Shown here: positions 44,561 to 56,500 of the stretch, piece by piece
Layout of the letters: the number at the start of each line of letters is the position of its first letter
Numbering within the stretch: position 1 is the first letter of the stretch
Assembly: GCA_021464245.1 (NCBI GenBank)
Contig: JADCRB010000075.1
Coordinates: 992,001-1,056,000 of the forward strand
DNA: 64,000 bases
Origin: Carallia brachiata
Taxonomy: Eukaryota; Streptophyta; Magnoliopsida; Malpighiales; Rhizophoraceae
Direction of reading: 5' to 3'
Position numbers and translations under genes: made by a program
The notes under the pieces: generated by a model
What the model saw: the letters and a program-made list of their open reading frames with translations, nothing else
Database searches by the model: none
What the model was told of the DNA's origin: nothing

Positions 44561-45167
44561 ACATAGCTTGATGATCATTACCTGTTTACTCTATTGAGAT
44601 TTGGCCTAAAATATACATGGGATTCTGAGTGATTCTTTTAATAGTACGTATTTGATTACAATTATATGAAAAGAAGAATTCTAATACAACATTATAGTCT
44701 TATAGTCTAATCTAGATCATTAAACTAATGATAATATATGGAGAAAAATTACGATGACACAAAAGATAGTTATGAGTAATAGAAAGTGTTTTTAACCAAA
44801 AAAAAATTTAATTTTTTTTTTAAATTAAGGCTTAGGATAATACTAAGTAAATTTAGAGTAAAACTAAATACGTTTAGAGTTTAATTTTGAAAAAAAAAAT
44901 ATGTTTAGAGTTTAATTTTCAAATAAAAAATGAATTTTTTATTATTTTTAAGATGTTAAACTTATTCTTACTGTTATTTTATTATTTTTTTATGTTTTCG
45001 TAGTGAGATTGTAATATATAATATGTATGGCAAAATATAGGTATGGTAGGTAGCAATGGCTTAAGCCGAAATTCTCAATTTTATGTGATTGTTTTATTAT
45101 TATTTTGAAAAAAAGACAGTTATTTATTCGTTTATTTATTTATTTTTCCATTTGTGAAGGTCAAGTT

Positions 45168-47400
45168 AACGAATGTGGGCGAGAGCCAGGGGCACTGACG
45201 TAATTTTACGTTGTTCCTTCTGGCTCTCCTAATAAACCTACATGTATTGGGAGCAAGGACTGCACTGCAACGGTCGACTCTCCATTTTCATTCCCTCTCT
45301 TTCTCTCTCTCTGTGCCGTTCTTCCTCTCTCTCTCTCTCTCTCTCTCTACCTCTCCCCTCACTTTTCCTTTCTCTGCCTTTCCATCTTCTCTTCTTCCTC
45401 TCCCTTTCTCCATCTGTCTATTTTCTCTTCTTCTGGAGAAAATGTTTTTAAATTTGTTTGATTTGGTTTTTTAAAGATCAAACTTGAGAGATTATGATTG
45501 ATTGATTTCTTTCAAGAATTGGGGGTGGTCAACAAAGATGGCCCCACCACCTCACCACTCGCCAGAAACTACAGCAAGAGACCCAGTTGATTTCGGTGAC
45601 ACAGCCCTCAGGTAAGATCATTAAAACATCAATATCTTAGCTTTATTTTTCGTTTTTTCCCTACTGATTTCATAGCCTATAGCATTCATATTAACATGGT
45701 CAGAAATATACTTAATGGGTAGCAAGACTAGAGGGGAAAAAGACCCAGTTTTTTCCCTTTGGTATAAGTGACAAAGATTTGGTTTCTTATTTTCCTTCTT
45801 TTTTTTTTCTTATGGAATTTCTTTATGCCATTTTCTTTTTTAAAGTTTGGTGGGTTCTTTTTATTTGCTGCAACTTCACACAAAAATTTCCAAGAAAGTT
45901 GTGTTTTGTGTTTTTGAAAACTGTTTCAGGAAAACTGAGACTAATGCTTTATTGACTTTCTTTAGGAAATCTGCCTTCTATGAGAAAAAACAAAAAAAAC
46001 AGTGCGATTCTTGTCAGCAAGAAAGGTTTCAATGGCAGTGTTGGTAATTTCAACCCTTGAAACACTGGTAGTTTGTTCTATTCTAGTTATGAAGTTTTCT
46101 TTTCCACCCAATAAGAGGAAATTAGTGCTTGAATTGAAATTGGAAATCTTACCCAAGTGAGCTTTCTATTATTTTTATGCTTTTACTCGTTACGAAATAT
46201 AAATTTCTGTCATTTTCCCCTTTACAGATTGTTTTTAACTTGGCAGAGACCCTACCTACATATTGAGATCACTCATGGAAGACCAAAGAAATTGTTAATA
46301 GATTCCATGTGACTTGAATATGTAAAGTATATGATAACTCATCCTTGATGATTTTTTTTTTTTTCTCTTTTTTGTTTTTCATTTTCATGTTCACAAGAAC
46401 ATTAAAGGAGAATGTTGATGGATAATGGTGCCTTTTGAGTTAATAGCTTCTTTACTTCTTAGAAAGCAGCTTTCGTGAAATCAAGAACTTCGCTGCTTAC
46501 CGTTCCAGTGAGTTATTTTTCTAAATAAATGTGATTATGTTAAGAAGTGAATGTCAATGTCTTTTAATCTGTGTTTTTGTATCAGCAATACACATAAGTC
46601 AGAGTTCATCCACCCCTTCTCAGAGAGGTTGCCATGGGGTGTATGATTTTTGAAGCTCTATCTAGTGCCAGTTGGAAAAGATAGGAAAGGTCTGCACGAT
46701 AGTTCTTCACAATTAAAATATGATTATGTTAAATGGCTTCAAGCAGTTGTTTCCCATTCCAATGCCTCAATAGTTTTTCTCCTCTGTTATCTAATTTTCA
46801 GCTATCCATATGTGATGCAGTTCACATGGCAGATGAAACAGCAGTTGATTTTCTGTCCAAATCCTTATCGGCTCATTGGAGAAGAAAATATGATTTTAGA
46901 GGGGGCCATTCTTTTCTGTGATGAGTTTCAGCATGTTTAGCAATCCTATGTCAAATAACATTGAGCATTAAATTCTTCATCAATTGTTTTGATTTCTTAA
47001 ATACAAAGTTGACACTAACTTTTGCTGGCTTTATTACCTGTGGACAGTTTGGGAGATTCATTTCCGTATCGATTTTCCTGTTTGAAGACATTGCTTCTGA
47101 TGCCAGTTTGGATATTGCAGAGGTTGCTTTGCTTGGTAATTAATTAATGACATGTTGCGTGTCCTTTTCATATTTAGATGTCAACAATGCCTAATCCCGT
47201 CCATTCTTTGTTAAAGAAACAACAGACGGAATTGGGGCAACTATTTGCACTTGATACTATTTCTTACCCACCATTTCATGAGATGACACATGAGAATGTC
47301 CATGCTGTTCCACTTTATCATTTTATGGTCATTTTCTGGAAAAAAAATGCAGATACTCATATCGAGAGGAGGAAAAATACATTATAAAGGTATGAAAGTC
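45168..47400 (+). repeat. Gene-like repeat family, copy C, with possible first exon
   Basis: A promoter-like start (GGGGCACTGACGTAATTTTA, with a TGACGTAA bZIP-type site), a CT-rich leader (45295-45420) and an ATG at 45538 come in order. The 25-codon frame MAPPPHHSPETTARDPVDFG... reads into CTCAGGTAAGATC, a good donor at 45612. Later exon-like blocks include one near 46815, one near 47050 encoding FGRFISVSIFLFEDIASDAS, and one near 47260 encoding PPFHEMTHENVHAVPL. They correspond to blocks of copy B. I do not recognise the protein, and no continuous model could be built. The copy may be expressed or a pseudogene. Confidence 0.4.
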
Positions 47401-47527
47401 ATCTTATTGTGCTGATTTATCTTCATATAACGCCCTTATTATATTTGTAACTTCAATCTTCTGTGCATAAACAAATTTATTTAACTCACTGTTGAAAATT
47501 TATCATTTCTTTCTTGGACTCAGATCA

Positions 47528-48757
47528 TGGGATGTCTTGTAGGTGGCCTGAGCATGGAAGTTTGTCTCCATTGGCTACCATCACTCGCAGTCTTTTCCCT
47601 TCCCCCGGCTTTAACCCGAATCGCTTTGCCCAAGCTTGATTGATGAAATTATGAGAGCTCCCAGAGTCAGTTAGGATTATCAACGATCTTCCCTTAATAA
47701 TTGCTGGAACACGCATGGTTTGTGGTGCATCTGCTCCAGTGATGGCATGAATTGAAACCTCAGCCTCTCCTCCCCATCAGTCTCCTTGCCAGTCAGTGTT
47801 CTCTCCATCTTCTTCTTTGCAATCAATCAAGAACAAGCGTTTACAGCGATGCCCAGTTACATAGGTTTCGTCGCAATTATAGCATAAATTGCGGCGTCTC
47901 CGTTCTTGAATTTCCTCAGGAGACAATTATTTAATTGGTGGGACAGTGGCTGGTTTTGTTTGGGGAAATTTGGGGAAAATTTGTGGTGGGGGGGTAACTG
48001 GTTTTTTTGGTTTCAGTTTGGTGGGTTGTTTTTTTTTTTTTTTTGTTTTGGTTTCGTAGAGACGGGCAAGACCCGCAGCATGCGGTAGTGTTTGGTGATT
48101 TGCTGCTCGCACGTCAGTACGCAGTGACTCCTTAAGACCACTAACAAAACAACTTATTTGCTGTGATTCTGTCATTGTTCCTACACGTGCTAGGAATCGG
48201 TTAAATTGTAGTTGATAGTCACGAACAGACCCCTCCTGAGTGAGTTTGGTGAGGTCTCTATGGAAGTCATCTAATATTGTCGGTCCATAGCGGTCATTCA
48301 ATGCCCGCTTGAACTCTTCTCAAGCGATCCACTTCCGGGTTGCTTTGAGTGATTGATACCATAGATGCACCCTGCCCTCCAAATGATAGGCAGCTAAGGA
48401 GACTTTTTCAGTGATAAGTGTTTTATGGAAGTCGAAGAATTGCTCGGCTCGATCAATCCATGTGATGGGATCGTCAGTATTGTCATATTGTGGAAAATCC
48501 AAACGGACTACACAGGGTACGATTGTCCCCGATTCTGCTAGGTTGATGGGAGTCTGATGAGAAGTCCCTGCCTCATACCTCTTTGAGCTTAATTCATCCA
48601 CGTGCATCTCACTTTGCAATCGAATGAACATCACGTGCATCTCACTTTGCAATCGTAACATCTGTGCCCGGGTGTCATTTAAGGACACATCCGTTGGAAG
48701 TTTGTTGGGGTTGTTAGAAGCAGCCCCATTATCAGATCCCTGCTCTGACACCATAAT
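47528..48757 (-). mobile_element. Truncated Ty3/gypsy retrotransposon (gag and protease part)
   Basis: Read on the minus strand, a gag domain contains VRLDFPQYDNTDDPITWIDR, AAYHLEGRVHLWYQSLKATR, then DDFHRDLTKLTQEGSVRDYQ. A zinc knuckle follows (CYNCDETYVTGHRCK), and then an aspartic protease with the active site TDSGSSHNFI. In-frame stops interrupt the gag near 48302 and the region before the protease near 47752. Reverse transcriptase, RNase H and integrase are absent; the element is cut off at about 47528. An initiator-Met primer site lies at 48742-48753. The gag also carries a short internal repeat of RLQSEMHV. It is a dead fragment. Confidence 0.88.
48742..48753 (-). other. Retrotransposon primer binding site
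   Basis: On the minus strand it reads TGGTGTCAGAGC, one base different from the initiator-Met tRNA primer site. A CA dinucleotide three bases before it would be the end of the LTR. The LTR itself would extend right from about 48757, but its far end was not identified. Confidence 0.55.
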
Positions 48758-51700
48758 GTTATGGTCTCTTGCAGGCTGTAGGCGAGCTGTTGCTCGGTCT
48801 TTACCTCGTCGACGAATTTTCACAGGATGGAGAAATTTTTAAGGAGAAGCTCTCAAGAAGAACTTGTAGATAACACAATATTTTTGGTAGAAAGATCAGA
48901 ATGATCCCCCATTTTTCTATTAACTGAATATTTATACACAATACAAGGAATTGAAAGAGCTGAAAATAAGGAATGCATAACTAGCAGCACTCTCCCTCAA
49001 TGCCCATTACATGGAGATCATGGGAAAGTGGTTTAACTGACAACTTATTGGCTAAAAACTAGGAAAACATGGCCGAAATGTGATAATGGATCCTAGAAAG
49101 ATTGAGTTGCTTAATTGGAGACTGCAAGGCCTTTAACAGAGTTAGAGCAATTATGTGTTGTTGACACCATTAGGCTATCAATTACTGACCATTATATCAA
49201 CTGGCGCAGATGAATATTCTTGACATCCTACTTCATATTTCTGATTTTCACAATTTTGTTGTAATTTGTTGTGGATCCTCGTGTCGTCGGGCTTGGGTTA
49301 TTAACGGGTAGGATTTTGTATTGATTTTTCTGTCTTATGTGTTACAGTTGGACGGGTGGTAAGGCTTTGGTGGAGCCTCGTGAATCTAATATTTTGCCGC
49401 AGTGCTTCTCCAGCTTGCTGAATTTTGCCACGACATGTCTAACTTTTTGCTAAGAAACTTTTAGGGTTTATGCTGATCATTTACTCTGTTTAGTTTATCT
49501 ATTTTTGATATAAAAGATGACTAAATTCTATCAGACACAGAATCAGAGGCTCCCCATTTAAGAGGCAGGTCAGGGACAGTGTTGGAAGATAGAAGTCTAT
49601 GCAATTTGTCTGTGTTGTTTCAAGATTGAGCTGGTAGGACATCTTCTAGCCGGTGAGCACTGGTCAGCCCTAAATTTCACCTTACCATTGCAACAATTAG
49701 AAAGGTGTCAAAGACCAACAATTTTTATCTAACGCCCAACAGGGTTTTTAAATTGTTGTTATTTATCACAGCATTGAGTTTGTGCAGGCAGCATAAATGC
49801 ATTTCACTGAAATTAGACAGGTAAAACTTCTCAATTGGTGTCCACAAGTTTTGTGAATGAAATGAAGCACTCCTGCCTTCTCTCCTAGATGAATGTTGAC
49901 ATTTACTTCTGGATTCTTGATTGTCTCAGCTATGTCGTTCCATTTCCAAAAGTGCGAAAACCCTTGCGAGTCCTACAAGCCTTTTGAATCGAGAAATTAT
50001 GAAGTATGATTCAGAGTTTGCAATTTCTTTGAGATTTATTTTCAGAAATGATATTCCAGTTGGCCAGAAACAAACATGATGTCATGTACAAAACATTCAA
50101 AAATTTATCAAGTGGGAGTAACTGGTAGTCACCAGGCCTTCCAAGCTCTAAATCAGGCTGCAGGTATGTCCCATCAGTAGCCTTGCTTTTCATCACCAAT
50201 ATAATGTATAGCATAGCTGTATACAAGTATATGTGCTTGTGTGATCTCCAACATGACAGGCAGCTTTTGCCCTTCACCCAATGAGTGGCGAGCTTATAGC
50301 CATCACTTATCTATTTCCTCTGCTCTCTTCCAAAGCGTCTTTTTGACAGCATCCATATCTTGGTCACTCCTTTCTTCTTTTTGTTTTAACATATCGAGGT
50401 TGCCTAAAATCTTTTTGAATTCATGCAGTGAATGAGACACAGGCATAAGACACAGTGTCGATTATTGCAATATAATTACCTGAGGTAATCCTTTTGATAA
50501 TCAATCTTCTATCCTGGAATTTTGACTGGCTTCAGATTGGGTCTCACTGTCCTTGGATAATGGTCTGTTAGCTAGGTATGTGTGAACTGTATCTGCTTGC
50601 CATTTCAGTTCTTGGCTGTTAAAATATTTTATATTATACTCGAATACACCCTGCCTCACTTAGGTTAGAAGCGTAAACATGCTTGGCTCTCTTGGTCCTA
50701 AATAAACAAGAAATTCACAATTAATTAATGATTCAATATGTGGAAAACATGATTCGAACTCATAATCACCTAATTATGAAGGCTTTGGTACCATCTCAGA
50801 AAACCACTCAACCCAAAAGCTTAAGTTGTTAAGTGAGACCAACGATGGGGATTATATATTGTACTCCAACAGTGGGCAAATAATCTATAGTTCATCATGT
50901 CAGCTTAATAAGTTTGTTCTGCAGTAAATAATTGGTAGTTCATGAAATTCCACATTTAGTTACCCACACCATCAATCTAAGGCCTTTATTTTTAAGTTCT
51001 AATTAGTTTTGTTAAGTCAGCATGGCTTGAAAAATATAATTCCTTTTTGGATCTTTTTGTGGTCATAGGAGACTAGGAACGTGTCTGTGATTTCCACTAC
51101 TATTCACAGAAACTTTTTATTGCTCTGAGATTGCTGTTGTGATCTTGAAAGATTTGCCTTTGTAATTTAGTCATGCTGTATTTAGCAAATGAACGATAAT
51201 AGTTATATCCACTGAACTCATCTACAGGAAACACTTGGGAAAGAAGATGGTATATGATTACGAGGAAAAGCCTGTCGATTTAATTCATTATAGGGGTAAT
51301 GCCATTTCACTAAAATTTGAAGTCTCTAAGTGATGTTTGGTTACTAACATCTAAACAACATAGAGGGTTGCCAAGAGATATATTGACTTTGAACGTGCTG
51401 CTTAGAAAAAAGCTCAAGGTAAAACTATTAGAAATCCCACTTTGAGTCTTCATGTAATTTTATTGGTTTTTTTTTGTCTGATCACTAGAGTAGCTGTTAG
51501 CGCTATGATAATGTGTCCTTTGTTGCTGTTTTATTTAATTTTTTAAATTTACATCAACTGATTAGATAATAAGTATAATTAAAAAAATTAAAAATTTAAA
51601 TTTTTAATTTTTTTTTATTGATATAATATTAATATCTTTTAAATTATAAGGTCATGGCATGTGTCGTTTGATGTTGAATTCAAAAGATTTTTAGGTTTAG

Positions 51701-53548
51701 TCTTGGGTTTTCTCGGCAATTAATGGCATTGATTGAGACAGAATATCAGTGGCCTGGACAATAAACATGGGAACATATTCTGTTGACTTTGGACTGCCAG
51801 TATTCCTTTTGGGAGATTAGAATACGTATCGTTGTTTAAAAATTAACTAACTCGACTCAATTTAATTAATTTAATTTAAATTAATTTAAATTATTGAAGT
51901 TAGGATTGGTTAAAGTTTTAAAAATTTATAACCTGTTAAAGGCGAATTGGATGCAGATTGGGAGTTTAATCCTTTCAATTCGCCTATAAATATATAATTG
52001 ATATTTATTAATTAAATTTATCGGTATCAATCGAATTAAAATTAAATAATTATATTTCACATAATTTTACAAATCAATAAAATTAGAAGTAAAAAATTAT
52101 TTTATTACTTCTGTATTATCATCATGTTCTTTAATTGTTACCACGTAATTTTATTTTAAAAAAAAAAATCAGAGTATCTCTATCTCCCTATTTTTTGGTA
52201 GCACAAGTGAGACATTTGATACTATAAAAGGTAAAGAGAGAAAGAGAGAGATACTATCTTATTTACCGAGCGAAAGTACAACTAAGAAACTTTTCTGTTC
52301 GATAATTTGTGTTTTTACTAAGTAAAATTGATTTAATATAGTTTTTTAATAAATTTTGGTCAATTCTCATAAAATATTTAAAATTGCGAATGAATTTGAT
52401 ATATATATTATAATAATAAAGTTGGTAAGAATAAGTAAAAATATTAATGATCGATGAAATGTATAAATTGAAAAAAATTATAATTTTTTTTATTATATCA
52501 ATCCGTCCAAATTGATCCAATCCAACCCGCCATCGGCGGATTGGATTGGATGAATTGGATTATATAGCAGATTGGGTGTGGATGAAAAATTATCCAATCC
52601 ATTGACAACGGATTAGATACGAATATACCCTAAATCGACTCAATCCAACCTGCGAATAATTGTAAAAATAGGTACAGATCATACTATTACAGTTAAGATG
52701 AATGCCTTTCTTCTCTATTACACCATTAAGAAGGAATCTAAACCCCCAAAATTATCCCTCTGATGACAATGACATATTACTGTGGAAATTGATGAGCCAA
52801 ATAATTTTGATCCTTCATATGGCGCACGCATGTAATATACTTAAAGCTACAGAACTGGCAGGAAATTGAGTATCTTCATATATTGGAACTGCCAATTACT
52901 TAATTTTCACTAGATGTTTATGGAAAACATGACAAATAAGGGTTTTAATAAATTTGTTAAATCGGTAGATTTATTACATTTATTAATTAAGTCTTTTAAC
53001 TAATTAAATGGAATGGACTTATTTGTGCAAAGACTTACTTTGACCCAACGATTATTTCGCCCATGTGGCATCTAGTCAGCATTTTTTTTAGTTTTCGTCA
53101 GCACATTTGCATACATGAGCGTGAAGGAGATACATTTGTTTAAAAAAAAATTACAATTTTTAAATTATCCACCAGTCCAGAAAAAAAAAAAAAAAGCAAA
53201 AAACACGACCGTAAGGATTTTTCTGCCCTAAAATTATCATCAGAATTGTTATGCAAACACAATTTATGGATTTACTGAGCAACAGGTAATGATTGATAGA
53301 GGCCAAGCATTTTATTATAGTACAATAAAGTCGAACTCATTTTCAATTTCCCCTTCGTGCTTTGGTATCTCCCGTGTATTCTGCACTTGAAGATCGATTT
53401 GGCAGAGAGCAACGTAGATGATCCTATTCCTACTCCAGCTTCAAACATGCAATTTAAGTACCAAAAATTTCGACGACAAAAGGAGGGAGGGAAGAAAAAT
53501 GCCTATTAACCGATCTGTGACTTCCATTCCATGCAACTCAATGACGGC
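48758..53548. other. Probable LTR remnant and intergenic DNA
   Basis: 48758 to about 49200 may be the LTR of the gypsy fragment. Around 50100-50170 a stretch resembles the GTCACCAGGCCTTCCAAG block of the gene-like family. Near 51228-51297 an exon-like stretch reads GKKMVYDYEEKPVDLIHYRG, of unknown identity. 51840-52650 is a repeat (listed separately). 53040-53400 holds AT-rich DNA and a poly-A run. No complete gene is supported. Confidence 0.4.
51840..52650. repeat. Non-autonomous repeat with GGATTGGAT-type termini
   Basis: Both ends carry related short words: AACTCGACTCAATTTAATT and GCGAATTGGATGCAGATTGG on the left, CGGATTGGATTGGATGAATT and CGACTCAATCCAACCTGCGA on the right, with an AT-rich centre. 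Such termini occur in small hAT-like plant elements. Boundaries are approximate. Confidence 0.45.
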
Positions 53549-56500
53549 TCATTTAGCAGGCCTTGTCCAGGTTGTCTCTGAGGTGATTGCATTTCCATAG
53601 TAGACCTGTTTCGATCCTTCATCCCAGTAAGCCTGTAAAGCAAAGAAAAATAAAGACGACTCAAACTTGGATCTTACTATAAAGATAAAATACAATCCCA
53701 TTCACTCAAAACTGCACAAAAGAGGCATCCAAAATCTGTGAGAATGGCTCAGAAAGAACAAATGCAATTGCTCGGGCTTCAAAAGTAAGCATCTATACCT
53801 GCCAACCCGATGGTAGACCCTTCGAGACTTCTACTAAATCAGGCTGCTGGCTTTCATCAGTGGGGGCAACCTCAGCTGGTGTCTCTGCAGCCTCTTTGAC
53901 TGCTTGAGCTCTTCTGCGCTTCACTCTTTCACGCCTACATAATTTAACAAATTAAGGATTTTAAAGGGAGAGTGCAGAGCAAGATGAATGCTACATCGAA
54001 GAAACCGACAGAGATTTTACTTGCAAAATTGTGTTTGAGAGAGATGTCAAAGCCAGAAGCAAGAAAGAGAAAAAGGATAAAGCAGTATATAGCAAAATCA
54101 GCCATTAAGTAAAGAAAATAGTGCATCCAGCATGTAATGTTCTTTAATAGGTTAGACTTCATCCTACTAGGCTCCAACTATTTCACGCATGGCAACCTTA
54201 TTGTTACACCAAGGTTTGCTCACTGTGAAGTCTGGGAAGAGTCAAAATGTATGCAGTCTTACCCTTATTTTCACAAAGAAACTGCTTTTGCGACTCAATC
54301 TTGCCATTCCCATATCACATAATGCTTTTGCAGGGAAAAAAAGGATAGTGCTGGCAATTTCAAGATACATAGAATGCCCGAAAGAAATTATCGATATATA
54401 AAGGAGAAGCACCATAATAAAAACATTTAGCTTTTCCTCCAGATTATGGGTTTGATTTCATAGACAGTGACTCGTTTAAAATCCGGATGACATACCAATC
54501 GCTGCCTAAAGGCTGAAAATTAGCATTATCCTGGGCTTCTCCACTTGCAATTTGCTTAACATGCCATTCCTGCACCCAAAGAGATGTCAGGAAGGAGACT
54601 CAAAAGAAAAGCAAATTGTAGCAAATAGGTTCACCAACAGACCTCAATTTCCCTTTGTCGCTTCTTCTCCAATATCTCATAAAAATTTTCAGGTTCATCT
54701 TCCGCATTCTCATTCAACTCCTCTTTGACTGCTTTCCACTGAAAATAAGACAGCACTTTTGTTGAGGAATTGCTCAGACTAAGGGGATGAAACAAGATAA
54801 CACGCCATACCTTGTCCACCAAACTGTTTACTTTCTTGTTAGATCTCAATGAGGGTGCAACAGCAACTGTCCTCCTCTTAGCACGAACAACTGTTTTAAA
54901 AAATAAATAAATACAGAATAACAAGTGAAAAAAAAAAATCAAACATAAAGTGAGAATCTACAGGTTGATCAGTTCTAGTAAACTTAATGTTGCACATTGC
55001 ACAGTTCACGCTAACCAGAAGCCTATAGAGTAAATCTTCAAGATAACCATCCCTTATCTCTAGCAAAGTAAGAGAAAGATAAAGCAAACAAAAGATTGTT
55101 CACTTCAATTCGAGAAATAAACCAATTCATGTAATTTGATTGCTGACCAGGATTTTTAAGTGCAGAAAGTTACCTTTGGGTTGACCTTTAGCTGTTGTTG
55201 ATGGAGCAGGAGCAGCTTCAATAGCAGTAACACTATCAGTTGATGGTACAGAAACATCTTCTTTCACATTAATTACAGAAGCTTGAGTGCTGATCAAAGC
55301 AGAGGGAACCACTGCAGATGCCAAATCAGTCCCACCACTGACAACTGCAACATCATGTTTCACAGTTGGCCTAGACTCCAGAGAGTCATCAACAGTTATA
55401 ACTCGATCAGAAGACAGTGTTTCATAGATCACAGAACCAGATTCAGTGAGCAAGTGAGAAGACTCTAAACCACTACCAACAGGCACAGGAGGCACTAATC
55501 CATCTTGAAGATTGTAATATGCTGAAGATTCAGCAGGGCCAACAATGACAGCAGCAGTTTCACCATATGTGTTGGCCACAGTAGCTTCATAGTAAATTGA
55601 TGCATCGGACATAGCAACTTGACTTCCAGTAGCATGTCCATATAAGTTACTGCTTGGTAAATTTACTGGATGCCCATAATATTGAAATTCAGAATCTGGA
55701 TATAGTGAGTTATACTGCTCTGTGTAAGGGGGAGGTTGACCTATATCTGCATGGAGAGGGAGTGAAGAATAAGACAGTTCATCGGGTGGAGGCGGAGGAA
55801 GTTGCTCACTATCAGGAGGGGGTGGAGGAACCACATCATTGTCCGGTGGTGGTGGAGGAATCCATTCCTCTTCTGGAGGAGGCGGAATAGTCAGTGCGTT
55901 TGCTGATGCCAAGGATTGGCACTCTGAAGATGGATTTGGCTCTTCGGTGCTCAAAACATCACCCATAGTAACCGTAGTTCCTCCATCTTCAATTTCCATG
56001 TCAACATCCATGTCAACATCCTCCCTGTCAGGGAATTCAAGCTTCAGGTGGGCAGCCCCATTCACTTCTTCGTTTACTGCAGCACAATCTGCCAAATGTC
56101 TATTAGGAGATTGAACATAAGAAATGTGATTAGTATATACAAAACTCTGCTGAGCAGCTTCATCAGGTGAACCATTCTCAACATTCATTGAAGCAGATGA
56201 AGATTCAAATTTCCTGCTACTTTCGTAACCATGTGCTTCAGATTCAAGTCTCGCAGTTTGCCATGGTTTTTCTTTGTCCTTAAAACAAGAGTCACCATTT
56301 GCCTCTACAATACCATCCAGCTGCGCAGATACAGCAAGCTGGTATATTTCATTGTTAATGGCATCTTCTAGTTGTTTAAGCTGCTTCTCAGAATGGGTCC
56401 AAAATGGAAGCAACGGTGATCCATAAGTTGAAAGTGACTTTATATCAGAAAGCCTAATCTCTACTTCTAAAACATATTTCAAAAGCCTGCCATCTTGCAT

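Noticed and set aside
45211..45474. Ser/Leu-rich frames of 69-87 codons
   Set aside because: They read through a CT-rich leader; composition alone explains them.
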